From Nocardioides aquaticus (GTDB lineage Bacteria > Actinomycetota > Actinomycetes > Propionibacteriales > Nocardioidaceae), in the NCBI RefSeq assembly GCF_018459925.1, contig NZ_CP075371.1, positions 2,480,001 through 2,544,000 of the forward strand: a stretch of DNA of 64,000 bases. Reading direction: 5' to 3'. Numbering within the stretch: the stretch's first letter is position 1; every line of letters begins with the position of its first letter. The notes under the pieces were generated by a model that saw only the letters and a program-made list of their open reading frames with translations, had not been told where the DNA came from and ran no database searches. This document shows, piece by piece, positions 16,201-25,463 of this stretch. Position numbers and translations under genes: made by a program.

Positions 16201-16275
16201 CGAAGTACGGTGGTCCCAACACCTTCCCCCGAGGTGCCCGACGGGGCCGGCTGCTGCCGGCCCCGTCACATTTCT
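16201..16275 (+). ncRNA. Candidate structured small RNA or leader (6C-RNA-like)
   Basis: Between two plus-strand genes lies a compact structured stretch. GGTG (16209-16213 region), CACC and AGGTG can form two alternative hairpins, one with a CCC loop and one with a CCCCC loop (16226-16230), followed at once by a 12-bp terminator stem (16240-16267). C-rich hairpin loops then a terminator recall the actinobacterial 6C RNA, but the loops hold fewer than six C and the usual neighbours are absent, so an attenuator for the MerR-DICT gene is an equal possibility. Confidence 0.4.
16240..16267 (+). terminator. Strong intrinsic-type hairpin
   Basis: GACGGGGCCGGC, loop TGCT, GCCGGCCCCGTC: a perfect 12-bp GC stem followed by ACATTTCT. 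It lies 120 bases after the LysR-domain gene and 58 bases before the MerR gene, so it ends either the upstream transcript or the candidate small RNA. Confidence 0.8.
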
Positions 16276-16325
16276 CCGGTCCTGGGGCGGCCGTCCGTCA
16301 TCCCACGCGGACAGGAGGCCACGCT

Positions 16326-17168
16326 ATGAGCATCGAAGACATGAACGACGACGCCACCCTCACCGTCGGCGACCTCGCCGCCCGCACCGGCGTCGCGGCC
16401 GGCACGCTGCGGATGTGGGAGCAGCGCCACGGGTTCCCCGAGCCGTCCCGGCTGCCCTCGGGCCACCGGCGCTACCGCGAGAGCGACGTCGCCGCCGTAC
16501 GCCGGGTGCTGGCCGCCCGCGACCGCGGCGTGCGTCTCGAGCAGGCCGTCGCCGACGCGCACACGCTGCGCCGTGTCGGGGACTCGGTCTACTCGCTGCT
16601 GCGCACCCGCCACCCCGAGCTGATGCCGCACCAGATGACCAAGCGCACCCTGCAGTCGCTGTCCCACGCCATCGAGGACGAGTACTGCGCGACCAACGAC
16701 CGGCGGCGCATCCTCGGCGGCTTCCAGACCACGTCGTTCTTCGCCGGTGCGGCCCTGCGCTGGCGACGTCTCGCCGAGATGAGCCGCTCGGCGGTCGTCT
16801 TCGCCGAGGACACCGACGACGAGCTGGAGATGCCCGGGCGGATCCAGCACGTCCCGATCGACGCCGGCAGCCGTTCACGTCGGGAGTGGTTCCTGGTCTG
16901 CGAGTCGAGCACCCTGCCGGTGACGATGGCCGCCTGGGAGCTCCCCGGGCAGGACCGCACGCCGGACCGCCAGCGCCGCTTCGAGGTGACGTGGAGCCTG
17001 GACCCGGCCGTCGTGTCCGACTCGGTCACCGCCTGCACCGAGATCGCGGCCGCCGCCGGCTACGAGGTCGAGGGCCCCGACCCGGCGCTCGCGGGTGCCG
17101 CCAAGGTCACCTCGGCCGGGCTGTTCCTGCGCGCGGTGTCCTACATCGACGCCGACCGGCAGCGCTAG
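16326..17168 (+). CDS. MerR family transcriptional regulator with DICT sensory domain
   Basis: A 280-residue regulator. Residues 12-80 form a MerR winged helix (LTVGDLAARTGVAAGTLRMWEQRHGFP, then HRRYRESDV); residues about 100-280 match the DICT domain (MTKRTLQSLSHAIEDEYC, a sensory domain seen also in diguanylate cyclases and histidine kinases, ligand unknown). An AGGAGG ribosome site at 16314-16319 supports ATG 16326. The leader holds a palindrome (16182-16191) and a strong hairpin, so its expression may be controlled before the start codon. Related proteins are reported in stress- and light-linked loci, but none of those genes is near here. Confidence 0.9.
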   Translation: MSIEDMNDDATLTVGDLAARTGVAAGTLRMWEQRHGFPEPSRLPSGHRRYRESDVAAVRRVLAARDRGVRLEQAVADAHTLRRVGDSVYSLLRTRHPELMPHQMTKRTLQSLSHAIEDEYCATNDRRRILGGFQTTSFFAGAALRWRRLAEMSRSAVVFAEDTDDELEMPGRIQHVPIDAGSRSRREWFLVCESSTLPVTMAAWELPGQDRTPDRQRRFEVTWSLDPAVVSDSVTACTEIAAAAGYEVEGPDPALAGAAKVTSAGLFLRAVSYIDADRQR

Positions 17169-17178
17169 CCCCCGGGCC

Positions 17179-18666
<1,488 letters not shown>

Positions 18667-18671
18667 TCAGG

Positions 18672-19997
18672 TCAGGTCGACGCGACGCCGATCGCGCCGG
18701 AGCGGAAGGCCTCGACGAAGTGCGCGTGGTCCTCGCGGACCTGGTCGGCGTAGCCGAGACCGAAGTCGGTGACCCAGTCGACCAGCTCGCGCCGGCGGCC
18801 CTCGACGCAGTCGGCGACGGCCTGCTCGACCTGGAAGTCGACGAGGTCCTGGTCGCTGTCCTCGTCGGAGGCGCAGTGGATCTTCGCGGTGGCCCGCCCG
18901 AGCAGGTCGACGACCCCGGCGATCTCGTCGGGCTCGATCAGCCCGCCCCACTCGAGGTCGACCTCGTAGGGCGACACCTCGGCGACCACGAACCCCGCGC
19001 CGTCGAGCGAGGTGTAGCCCAGCAACGGGTCGGTGTGCGCCTGCAGCGCGCGCTGGCTGACCACCGTGCGGTGGCCCTCGTTCTCGAAGTACTGCTCGAT
19101 CGAGTCGTCCTCGGCGTAACGGCTGACCGCCGGCACGTTGGCCTGCTTCATCGACAGCAGCACGTCGTTCTCCAACGCCTGGCTGTAGCCCTCGACCAGC
19201 ACGTTGTACGCCGGGAGCCCGGCGCTGCCGATGCCGAACCCGGACTTGCCGACGATGTCGAGGACGTCGTAGAAGAGCGGGCGGTCGTGGCGCTTGTCCG
19301 CGGGGATCGTCTCGAGGTACTGCTCGAAGGCGCGAGCGACCTTGGCCCGCTCGGTCTTGGACAGCTGCCGCACCGTGGGGTGCTCGGCGAACCGACGCCC
19401 GCCGTCCTCGCCGACCAGCGTCTGGCCGCCGACCAGGCCGCGACGCGTCTGGCCGCGGGCCTCGAGCAGCGCGGCCCGGATCGGGCCCTCGGTGTTGCCG
19501 AGCGTGAGCGCGAAGTCCTCGTCGTTCTCCGTGTCGCGGTAGGCGTCGATCTGGGACAGGTAGGCCCGGACGTAGCGACCGATCAGCCGGCGCACGTCCT
19601 CCTCGGGCAGCGCCTTCTGCCACCCGGTCAGCGCCAGCGAGGCCGCGAAGCGCTGGAGGTCCCAGGTGAACCGGCCGAGATAGGCCTCGTCGAAGTCGTT
19701 GACGTCGAAGACCATCCGGCCGTCGGCGTTGAGGTAGGTCCCGAAGTTCTCGACGTGCAGGTCGCCGTGCACCCAGATCCGGCCGCTGCGCTCGTCGCAG
19801 AACGGGTCCGGGTCGCGGGTCACGTCGGCGTAGAACAGGCAGGCCGTGCCGCGGTAGAACGAGTGCGGGTCGGCGGCCATCTTGCGGAACTTCGTGCGGA
19901 ACGCTGCGGGGTCGCGCTCCATCAACGACGCGAACGCGTCGTTGAGCACCGTCACGATGGTCTCGGTGCGGCGCTCGGCCGTACGGGGGGTCGCCAT
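18672..19997 (-). CDS. DUF2252 family protein (kinase-like)
   Basis: A 441-residue DUF2252 protein; the family has a phosphotransferase-like core but no assigned reaction. The catalytic-loop-like WVHGDLHVENFG is at 75-86 and the metal motif VFDVNDFDEA at about 96-105. Further family blocks are DIVGKSGFGIGSAGLPAY and the C-terminal helical part. Cytoplasmic. ATG at 19997 is preceded by CAGGGT at 6 bases, a near match to the leaderless -10 boxes of this genome. Ends 59 bases before guaB1's start; each likely has its own promoter. Confidence 0.9.
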   Translation of the reverse strand: MATPRTAERRTETIVTVLNDAFASLMERDPAAFRTKFRKMAADPHSFYRGTACLFYADVTRDPDPFCDERSGRIWVHGDLHVENFGTYLNADGRMVFDVNDFDEAYLGRFTWDLQRFAASLALTGWQKALPEEDVRRLIGRYVRAYLSQIDAYRDTENDEDFALTLGNTEGPIRAALLEARGQTRRGLVGGQTLVGEDGGRRFAEHPTVRQLSKTERAKVARAFEQYLETIPADKRHDRPLFYDVLDIVGKSGFGIGSAGLPAYNVLVEGYSQALENDVLLSMKQANVPAVSRYAEDDSIEQYFENEGHRTVVSQRALQAHTDPLLGYTSLDGAGFVVAEVSPYEVDLEWGGLIEPDEIAGVVDLLGRATAKIHCASDEDSDQDLVDFQVEQAVADCVEGRRRELVDWVTDFGLGYADQVREDHAHFVEAFRSGAIGVAST

Positions 19998-20092
19998 GGC
20001 GCCACCCTGCCACGCGGACGAGCGGTTGTACTCAGCCCACCCGGGTAGGACGACGGGCGCGTGCGCACCCCGCCCGGGGCGAGGGTGGAGCC

Positions 20093-20383
20093 ATGAGCAA
20101 CCACCACACCTCGTCCAAGAACACCAACGCCTTCTTCGTCCAGGCCGCGCTGTCGTTCGGCGTCGCGCTGCTGGCCATGGTCGTCGCCGTGCTGTACCTG
20201 CCGGTCGACCCCTGGGTGCGGGCCTTCCTGGCCCTGGGCACCCTGTTCCTGACCACCTCGGCGTTCACGCTGGCCAAGTGCGTGCGCGACAACCAGGAGA
20301 ACCAGGCGGTCGTCCACCGCCTCGACGGGGCCCGGGTGGAGAAGCTCCTGGCCGAGCACGACCCGTTCCGCCAGGTCTCCTGA
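20093..20383 (+). CDS. YiaA/YiaB family two-helix membrane protein
   Basis: A 96-residue inner-membrane protein with the YiaAB two-helix domain: transmembrane helices at about 14-36 and 42-62, then a charged cytoplasmic tail ending HDPFRQVS. The N-terminal NTNAFFVQAALSFGVAL is the family signature. Role unknown. Divergent from the DUF2252 gene; two terminator hairpins follow it. Confidence 0.88.
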   Translation: MSNHHTSSKNTNAFFVQAALSFGVALLAMVVAVLYLPVDPWVRAFLALGTLFLTTSAFTLAKCVRDNQENQAVVHRLDGARVEKLLAEHDPFRQVS

Positions 20384-20390
20384 CGCGGGA

Positions 20391-20429
20391 GCGCCCGGGG
20401 AGGAGGCCCCATGTCCCCTCCCCGGGCGC
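20391..20429. terminator. Bidirectional terminator hairpin 1
   Basis: GCGCCCGGGGAGG (20391-20403) pairs perfectly with 20417-20429 across a 13-base loop. Lies between the convergent YiaAB and acyl-CoA dehydrogenase genes. Confidence 0.75.
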
Positions 20430-20437
20430 GGTCCGGG

Positions 20438-20462
20438 GACCCCGCGCCGTCGGCGCGGGGTC
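20438..20462. terminator. Bidirectional terminator hairpin 2
   Basis: GACCCCGCGCC, loop GTC, GGCGCGGGGTC: a perfect 11-bp stem 11 bases before the stop of the convergent acyl-CoA dehydrogenase gene. With hairpin 1 it forms a tandem terminator. Confidence 0.78.
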
Positions 20463-20473
20463 TCGACGCGTGG

Positions 20474-21703
20474 TCAGCGCAGCTGGGCGCTGGTCAGGCC
20501 CAGCACGCGGCGGGCCACGATCAGCTGCTGGATCTGCTGGGTGCCCTCGAAGATGTCGAGGATCTTCGAGTCCCGGGCCCACTTCTCCAGCAGCTCGGTC
20601 TCGGAGTAGCCGATCGACCCGGCCAGCTCGACGCAGCCGAGCGTGACCGCCGAGCCCACGCGGCCGGCCTTCGCCTTGGCCATCGAGGCCTCCAGCGAGT
20701 TGGGCTGCTTGTTGTCGGCCATCCAGGCGGCCTGCAGGGTGAGCAGGTACGCACCCTCCCAGTCGGCCTCCATCTCCAGCAGCCGGGCCGCCGCGGCGGA
20801 CTGGTTCTGTGCGGGCCGGTCGTAGTCGACCTCGACGCCGGCCTGCGCGAGCAGGTCCCGGGTGAGGTCCAGCGAGGCCCGGGCGCAGCCCACGGCCATC
20901 GCGGCGACCAGCGGCCGCGTGTTGTCGAAGGTCGCCATCGCGCCGGCGAAGCCCTGCTTGGTGTCCACCTCCGGACTCCCGAGGAGGTTCGCGGCCGGCA
21001 CCCGGCAGTCCTCGAAGATGATCGTGGCGGTGTCGGAGGCCTTGATCCCGAGCTTGTGCTCCAGCCGGTCCACCCGCATGCCCGGAGTGCCCTTGGGCAC
21101 CACGAAGGACTTGATGGCGGCCCGGCCGAGGTCGCGGTCCAGGCTGGCCCACACCACGATGTGGTCGGCGCGGTCGCCGGCGGTGACGTAGATCTTCTCG
21201 CCGTCGATGACGTACTCGTCGCCGTCGAGGCGGGCGGTCGTACGGATGTTGGCGGAGTCCGAGCCGGTGCCCGGCTCGGTGATCGCCATCCCGGCCCAGA
21301 CGCCGGCGAAGCGCTCGAGCTGCTCGTCGTCGGCCACCGAGGCGATGGCCGAGTTGCCCAGGCCCTGGCGCGGCATCGACAGCAGCAGCCCCACGTCGCC
21401 CCAGCACATCTCGGCGATCGAGAGGACCGAGGCGAGGTTGGCGCCGTTCCTGGTGCCGCCGGTCGAGGTGCGCTTGTCGGCCTTCGCGTCGTCACCGCGC
21501 CCGACGCCGTTCGCGCCGGCACCCTCGGCGGCGCCGGACTCCGACAACCCGTCGATCATCGAGGCGAGCATGTCGAGCTCGCGGGGGTACTCGTGCTCGC
21601 CCTTGTCGTACTTGCGCGACACCGGGCGCAGCATGTTCATCGCGACCTGGTGGGCCTGGCCGACCAGCGGCCGGAACTTCTTCGGCTCGTCGAGGCTGAT
21701 CAC
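20474..21703 (-). CDS. Acyl-CoA dehydrogenase
   Basis: A 409-residue flavoenzyme of fatty-acid beta-oxidation (first step). Family blocks: AITEPGTGSDSANIRTTA (FAD/substrate binding), KLGIKASDTATIIFEDCRVP, and the C-terminal ILDIFEGTQQIQQLIVARR, whose glutamate is the usual catalytic base position. An unusual Gly/Ala-rich insert at about 55-85 follows the N-terminal helices. GTG at 21703 shares its base with the TAG stop of the upstream dehydrogenase (TAGTG), so the two are tightly coupled and may form a heteromeric enzyme, as known for some actinobacterial FadE pairs. Confidence 0.93.
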   Translation of the reverse strand: MISLDEPKKFRPLVGQAHQVAMNMLRPVSRKYDKGEHEYPRELDMLASMIDGLSESGAAEGAGANGVGRGDDAKADKRTSTGGTRNGANLASVLSIAEMCWGDVGLLLSMPRQGLGNSAIASVADDEQLERFAGVWAGMAITEPGTGSDSANIRTTARLDGDEYVIDGEKIYVTAGDRADHIVVWASLDRDLGRAAIKSFVVPKGTPGMRVDRLEHKLGIKASDTATIIFEDCRVPAANLLGSPEVDTKQGFAGAMATFDNTRPLVAAMAVGCARASLDLTRDLLAQAGVEVDYDRPAQNQSAAAARLLEMEADWEGAYLLTLQAAWMADNKQPNSLEASMAKAKAGRVGSAVTLGCVELAGSIGYSETELLEKWARDSKILDIFEGTQQIQQLIVARRVLGLTSAQLR

Positions 21704-23069
21704 TAGATCATCACGCTTCCTTCCATGACTCCGACGGCCCGCAGGTCGCGGTACCACCGCTCCACCGGGTGCTCCTTGACGAAGCCGTGCCCCCCGAGCA
21801 GCTGGACGCCGTCGAGACCGATCCGCATGCCCTTGTCGGCGCACGCCTTGCGCGCCAGCGCGGTCGAGCGCGCGGCGTCCCTGCCGGCGGCGACGTGCCC
21901 GGCGGCCTTGTAGGTCAGCAGGCGCATCGCCTGCAGCTCGATCGCGATGTCGGCGACCATGAACGCGACCGACTGGCGGTGGGCGATCGGCTCGCCGAAC
22001 GCCTCCCGGTCCTTGACGTAGGGCGTGACGTAGTCGAGCACGGCCTGGCCGGTGCCGACCGCGAGCGCGCACCACGCGATCCGCGACAGGCGCACGCACT
22101 CGGTGTAGGTGGAGCCGTCGGCCTCGCCGAGCAGGGCCTCGGCCGGGACCTGCACACCGTCGAGGTGCAGCCGGGTGAGCGAGGCGGCGCGGACGCCCAT
22201 CGCCGGGTCGGACTCGACGACGAGCCCGGGCGTCGACGACTCCACCAGGAACAGGCACGGTGACCCGTCGAGCTCGGCGCCGACGACGAACAGCTCGGCC
22301 TGGGCGCCCCGGACCACGGCCGACTTGAGCCCGTCGAGGCGGAACCCGCCGTCGGCCTCCCGTACGGCGGTGGTCGCCGGGGCCAGGACGTCGAAGAGGA
22401 CCGCGGGTTCGGTGAGCGCGAGCGCGGCGGCGGGGACGTCGCCGTCGGTGAAGGACGGCAGGTACGTCTGCTGCTGGGCCTCGGTGCCCCACAGGCCCAG
22501 CGCGGTCGCGACCGACCCGGGGGCGAGGGCGGCCACGGCCAGGCCCATGTCGCCGTGCGAGAGAGCCTCGGCGACCAGGGTCGCGGCCATGGCGGAGCGT
22601 TCCTCGGAGATGCCCCCAGCTCCTCCGGGACGCCCAGCACGGGCAGACCGATCTCGAGGCCGGCCTTGAGGACCGGCCCGGGCGCCTCGCACGCCTCGTC
22701 GGCCTCCGTCGCCGCGGGCCGCAGCACCTCGGCGGCGTACTCGGAGACGAGGTCGACCAGCATCTGCTCGTCCTCGGTCGGGGTCAGGTCGAAGACCCCG
22801 GTCCGCGGCGCGGGCGGCACCCGGGTGCCCGGACGAGCGGCCGACCCGGCGCGGGCGAACGTCCGGCTCGCCGTGGTGACCGAGCGGAAGCCGGTCCGCG
22901 TGACGGTGAAGACGGCCTGCTCGGCCTGCTTGCGCAGTCCGACGCGGTCGAGGAGGTCGCTCTGGGCCAGCCGGTTGAGGCCGGCCACCACGAGCCCGAT
23001 GGGGTCGCGCGACTCCGAGGTCGGCACCCCGTGACGGCCACCGGGCCGCAGCGTCTGGAGGAGGGACAT
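21703..23069 (-). pseudogene. Acyl-CoA dehydrogenase, interrupted by a one-base frameshift (probable sequencing error)
   Basis: Residues 1-150 are read from ATG 23069 (MSLLQTLRPGG..., later MLVDLVSEYAAEVLRP and VLGVPEELG); the rest continues one frame over (GISEERSAMAATLVAEAL... to VMEGSVMI). The break is at the C-run 22613-22617, five C where six would join VPEELG directly to GISEER. With one base restored the protein is 455 residues and intact, with normal codon use on both sides, so the gene is probably functional and the base miscalled. The long N-terminal extension before the dehydrogenase fold and the missing IFEGT-type C-terminus suggest a non-canonical subunit paired with the gene at 20474. 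Its start lies about 100 bases from the divergent def gene. Confidence 0.88.
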
Positions 23070-23158
23070 GGGTTGAATGTAACTCCTAGTTACACTCAGT
23101 GCTACAGCGGTTCCCGTTCCCCCGGTCACACCGGCGGCGCCGTCGGCGCACGCGCGCC

Positions 23159-23164
23159 TAGGAT
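23159..23164 (+). promoter_or_regulatory. -10 box TAGGAT of def
   Basis: TAGGAT followed by 8 bases and the GTG start of the peptide deformylase gene; leaderless-type arrangement. Confidence 0.5.
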
Positions 23165-23172
23165 CTGTCCCC

Positions 23173-23769
23173 GTGACCGAGCAGACCCCGCCCCACGCGC
23201 CCCACGGCCCCCTCCCCGACGGCGGGACGGTCCGTCCGATGACCCGCTGGGGCACCCCGGTCATGCACCGGCCCCAGGCCGCGGTCGTCGCCTTCGACGA
23301 CACGCTGAGGACCCTGGTGGCCGACATGGTGGCCACGATGTACGCCGCCGACGGCGTCGGCCTCGCCGCCTGCCAGATCGGGGTGGACCAGGCGGTCTTC
23401 GTCTTCGACTGCCCCGACGACGAGGGCGAGCGCACGGTCGGCGTCGTCTGCAACCCACGCCTGGAGCTGCCCGAGGGCAAGGACCGGCGCCTCGACGTCG
23501 ACGACGAGGGCTGCCTGTCGTTCCCGGGCGGGTTCGTCGAGTGCGCCCGGCCGGACACCGCCACGGTCGTCGGTCAGGGCGTGGACGGGACCGAGGTCGT
23601 CTTCACCGGGGACGGGATGCTGGCCCGCTGCCTGCAGCACGAGACCGACCACACCCTGGGCACGGTCTTCGGCGACCGGCTGCCGACCAAGGCGCGCAAG
23701 AAGCTGCAGAAGGCCCACGACAAGGCCGCCGCCGACTTCCCGCCCGACTGGCCGGTCACCCAGCCGTAA
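23173..23769 (+). CDS. def: Peptide deformylase
   Basis: Removes the N-formyl group from new proteins at the ribosome; metal-dependent. All three signatures are visible in the 198 residues: GVGLAACQ (61-68), EGCLS (112-116, metal ligand Cys114) and HETDH (156-160, two His ligands and the catalytic Glu). HETDH with threonine in place of isoleucine is a modest variant. A 20-residue Pro/His-rich N-terminal extension precedes the domain. GTG 23173 follows TAGGAT by 8 bases. Actinobacteria often have more than one def copy, so this need not be the only one. Confidence 0.95.
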   Translation: MTEQTPPHAPHGPLPDGGTVRPMTRWGTPVMHRPQAAVVAFDDTLRTLVADMVATMYAADGVGLAACQIGVDQAVFVFDCPDDEGERTVGVVCNPRLELPEGKDRRLDVDDEGCLSFPGGFVECARPDTATVVGQGVDGTEVVFTGDGMLARCLQHETDHTLGTVFGDRLPTKARKKLQKAHDKAAADFPPDWPVTQP

Positions 23770-23778
23770 CCGGACGGG

Positions 23779-24045
23779 TCAGGCGTAGCGGTGGCTCTTG
23801 GCCGAGTGGCCGGCCTCGCGGGTGCAGGTGCGCCCGCTGATCGCCTTGTGACCGCACAGGGCCTCGGTCGAGGTCTCGGCGCCGTCGGCGGCCGGGGCCT
23901 CGGGGGCGACCGGCGGTCGCTCCGTGGGGGTGCGGACCGTCTTCTTGGCGCTCTGGGTGGGAGTGGCGCCGGGACGCGGGGGCGTCGCGCCGCCGCGTGC
24001 GTAGTGGGCCTCGCGCAGGGCGCGCTGGGCGTCGAGCTTGCTCAT
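23779..24045 (-). CDS. Small hypothetical protein with Cys/His C-terminal motif
   Basis: An 88-residue protein not recognised. Residues 1-20 are a charged helix (SKLDAQRALREAHYA), 21-60 are Pro/Ala/Thr-rich and likely disordered, and the last 25 residues carry CGHK, then C, H and H (ALCGHKAISGRTC, REAGH, SHRY), a plausible small zinc site. The C-terminal conservation-like pattern and clean GC-skewed codons argue for a real gene. It lies 9 bases beyond the def stop, convergent with it. Confidence 0.6.
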   Translation of the reverse strand: MSKLDAQRALREAHYARGGATPPRPGATPTQSAKKTVRTPTERPPVAPEAPAADGAETSTEALCGHKAISGRTCTREAGHSAKSHRYA

Positions 24046-24171
24046 CGGGTCATCACATCGCCGACTCTAGGCGCTGCCACCGACACCGGCCCGCAGGCGC
24101 TCCGTCGATCACGTGTTCGAAGCGCCACACCGCCCCTTCCCCTGGCGCCGCGGGTGCGCCAGCATGGCGCC

Positions 24172-24672
24172 ATGCCCCTGGTCGACACGGTCGAGGTACG
24201 CCAGCCCGCACGCGACGACGTCGTCGGGCGGGCCTTCACCGTCGCGGGGGTCGGCGGCGGGTTCGAGGGGACCCTCCAGGTCCGCGTCACCGCCGGCGAC
24301 CACGAGGTCGCCCGGGCCTTCGTCACCACCCGGGCCGGGGGTGTCGGCGCGGGCGACTTCACCGGGGAGGTCCGCCTCGACGAGCGGGTGCCCGACGGCA
24401 CCCGCCTGGTCGTACGCGTCTCCGCCGACCGGGGCGGTCCGGGAGACCGGGACGCCGACCGCGTGGCGGTCACCTGCTTCCCCCGGTCCACCGGCTTCGT
24501 GGTGCACGAGGTCGAGCGCGGCGAGACCCTCACCGCGGTGCTGCGCGGCCTGGCCGGCCTGACCTCGGCCACCGTCGACGACGTGGTGGCGGCCAACCCG
24601 GCGATCACCGACCCCGACGTGATCGAGGTCGGCCAGCGGCTCACGATCCCGCTGCTGCCCGCCGCGCAGTGA
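24172..24672 (+). CDS. LysM domain protein with N-terminal Gmad2-like domain
   Basis: A 166-residue protein. Residues 1-105 resemble the immunoglobulin-like Gmad2 domain (VEVRQPARDDVVGRAFTVAG, GTLQVRVT, FTGEVRLD), and residues 110-163 form a LysM domain (FVVHEVERGETLTAVLR, ANPAITDPDVIEVGQRLTIP), which binds N-acetylglucosamine polymers. No signal peptide is present, odd for a wall-binding module; an upstream start with a signal was looked for and not found. ATG at 24172 is the only start near the conserved region. Confidence 0.78.
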   Translation: MPLVDTVEVRQPARDDVVGRAFTVAGVGGGFEGTLQVRVTAGDHEVARAFVTTRAGGVGAGDFTGEVRLDERVPDGTRLVVRVSADRGGPGDRDADRVAVTCFPRSTGFVVHEVERGETLTAVLRGLAGLTSATVDDVVAANPAITDPDVIEVGQRLTIPLLPAAQ

Positions 24673-25459
24673 CGTAGCAGGCCACCGCGGCCGCGGCGGC
24701 CACGTTCAGCGAGTCGATCCCGGCCGCCATCGGGATCACCGCGCGCCGGTCGGCCGTCTCCTGCCACCGCGCCGAGAGCCCCGGCCCCTCCGATCCGAGC
24801 ACCAGCGCGACCCGGTCCAGCCCGGCCACCGCCTGCTCCACCGGCACCGCGTCGCCGGCCAGGGTCAGCGCGACGGTGGTGAACCCGCGCGCGGACAGCG
24901 CCGGGAGCGCGTCGTGCCAGTCGTCGAGCCTCGTCCACGGCAGCGCGAAGACCGCCCCCATCGCGACCTTGACCGCCCGGCGGTAGAGCGGGTCCGCGCA
25001 GCGCGGCGAGAGCAGGACGGCGTCGAAGCCGAGCGCGGCGCCGCTGCGGAAGGCCGCCCCGACGTTGGTGTGGTCGACGAGGTCCTCCAGCACCAGCACC
25101 GACCGGGCCCCCGCGAGCACGTCGTCGAGCGCCGGCAGGGGCCGGCGCTCGAAGGAGGCCAGGGCGCCGCGGTGCACGTGGAAGCCGGAGACCTGCTCGG
25201 CCAGCGCCTCGGACACCACGAAGCACGGGGCCGGCGAGGCCGCCAGCACGTCGTCCAGCCCCTCGAGCCAGCGCGGCGCCATCAGGAAGGACCGGGCCGC
25301 GAAGCCGGCCTCGGCCGCGCGCCGCACCACCTTCTCCCCCTCGGCCAGGAACAGCCCGTGCTCGGCCTCGAGGTGGCGGCGCAGCGTGACGTCGCGCAGG
25401 TCGCGGTAGTCGGCCAGGCGGGGGTCGGTCGGGTCGTCGACCTCGATCAGCTCGGCCAC
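24641..25459 (-). CDS. TrmH/SpoU family RNA 2'-O-methyltransferase
   Basis: A 272-residue SAM-dependent methyltransferase of the SPOUT class, modifying rRNA or tRNA ribose. The three SpoU motifs are visible: DLVDHTNVGAAFRSGAA (motif 1), VLGSEGPGLS (motif 2) and IPMAAGIDSLNVAAAAAV (motif 3, forming the knot). An N-terminal substrate-binding part (GLFLAEGEKVVRRA) precedes them. Which nucleotide is methylated cannot be told. GTG 25459 is 4 bases past the stop of the siroheme synthase gene, so both are probably one transcript. The 3' end overlaps the convergent LysM gene by 32 bases. Confidence 0.9.
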   Translation of the reverse strand: MAELIEVDDPTDPRLADYRDLRDVTLRRHLEAEHGLFLAEGEKVVRRAAEAGFAARSFLMAPRWLEGLDDVLAASPAPCFVVSEALAEQVSGFHVHRGALASFERRPLPALDDVLAGARSVLVLEDLVDHTNVGAAFRSGAALGFDAVLLSPRCADPLYRRAVKVAMGAVFALPWTRLDDWHDALPALSARGFTTVALTLAGDAVPVEQAVAGLDRVALVLGSEGPGLSARWQETADRRAVIPMAAGIDSLNVAAAAAVACYVTARRAAAGS

Positions 25460-25463
25460 CGGC

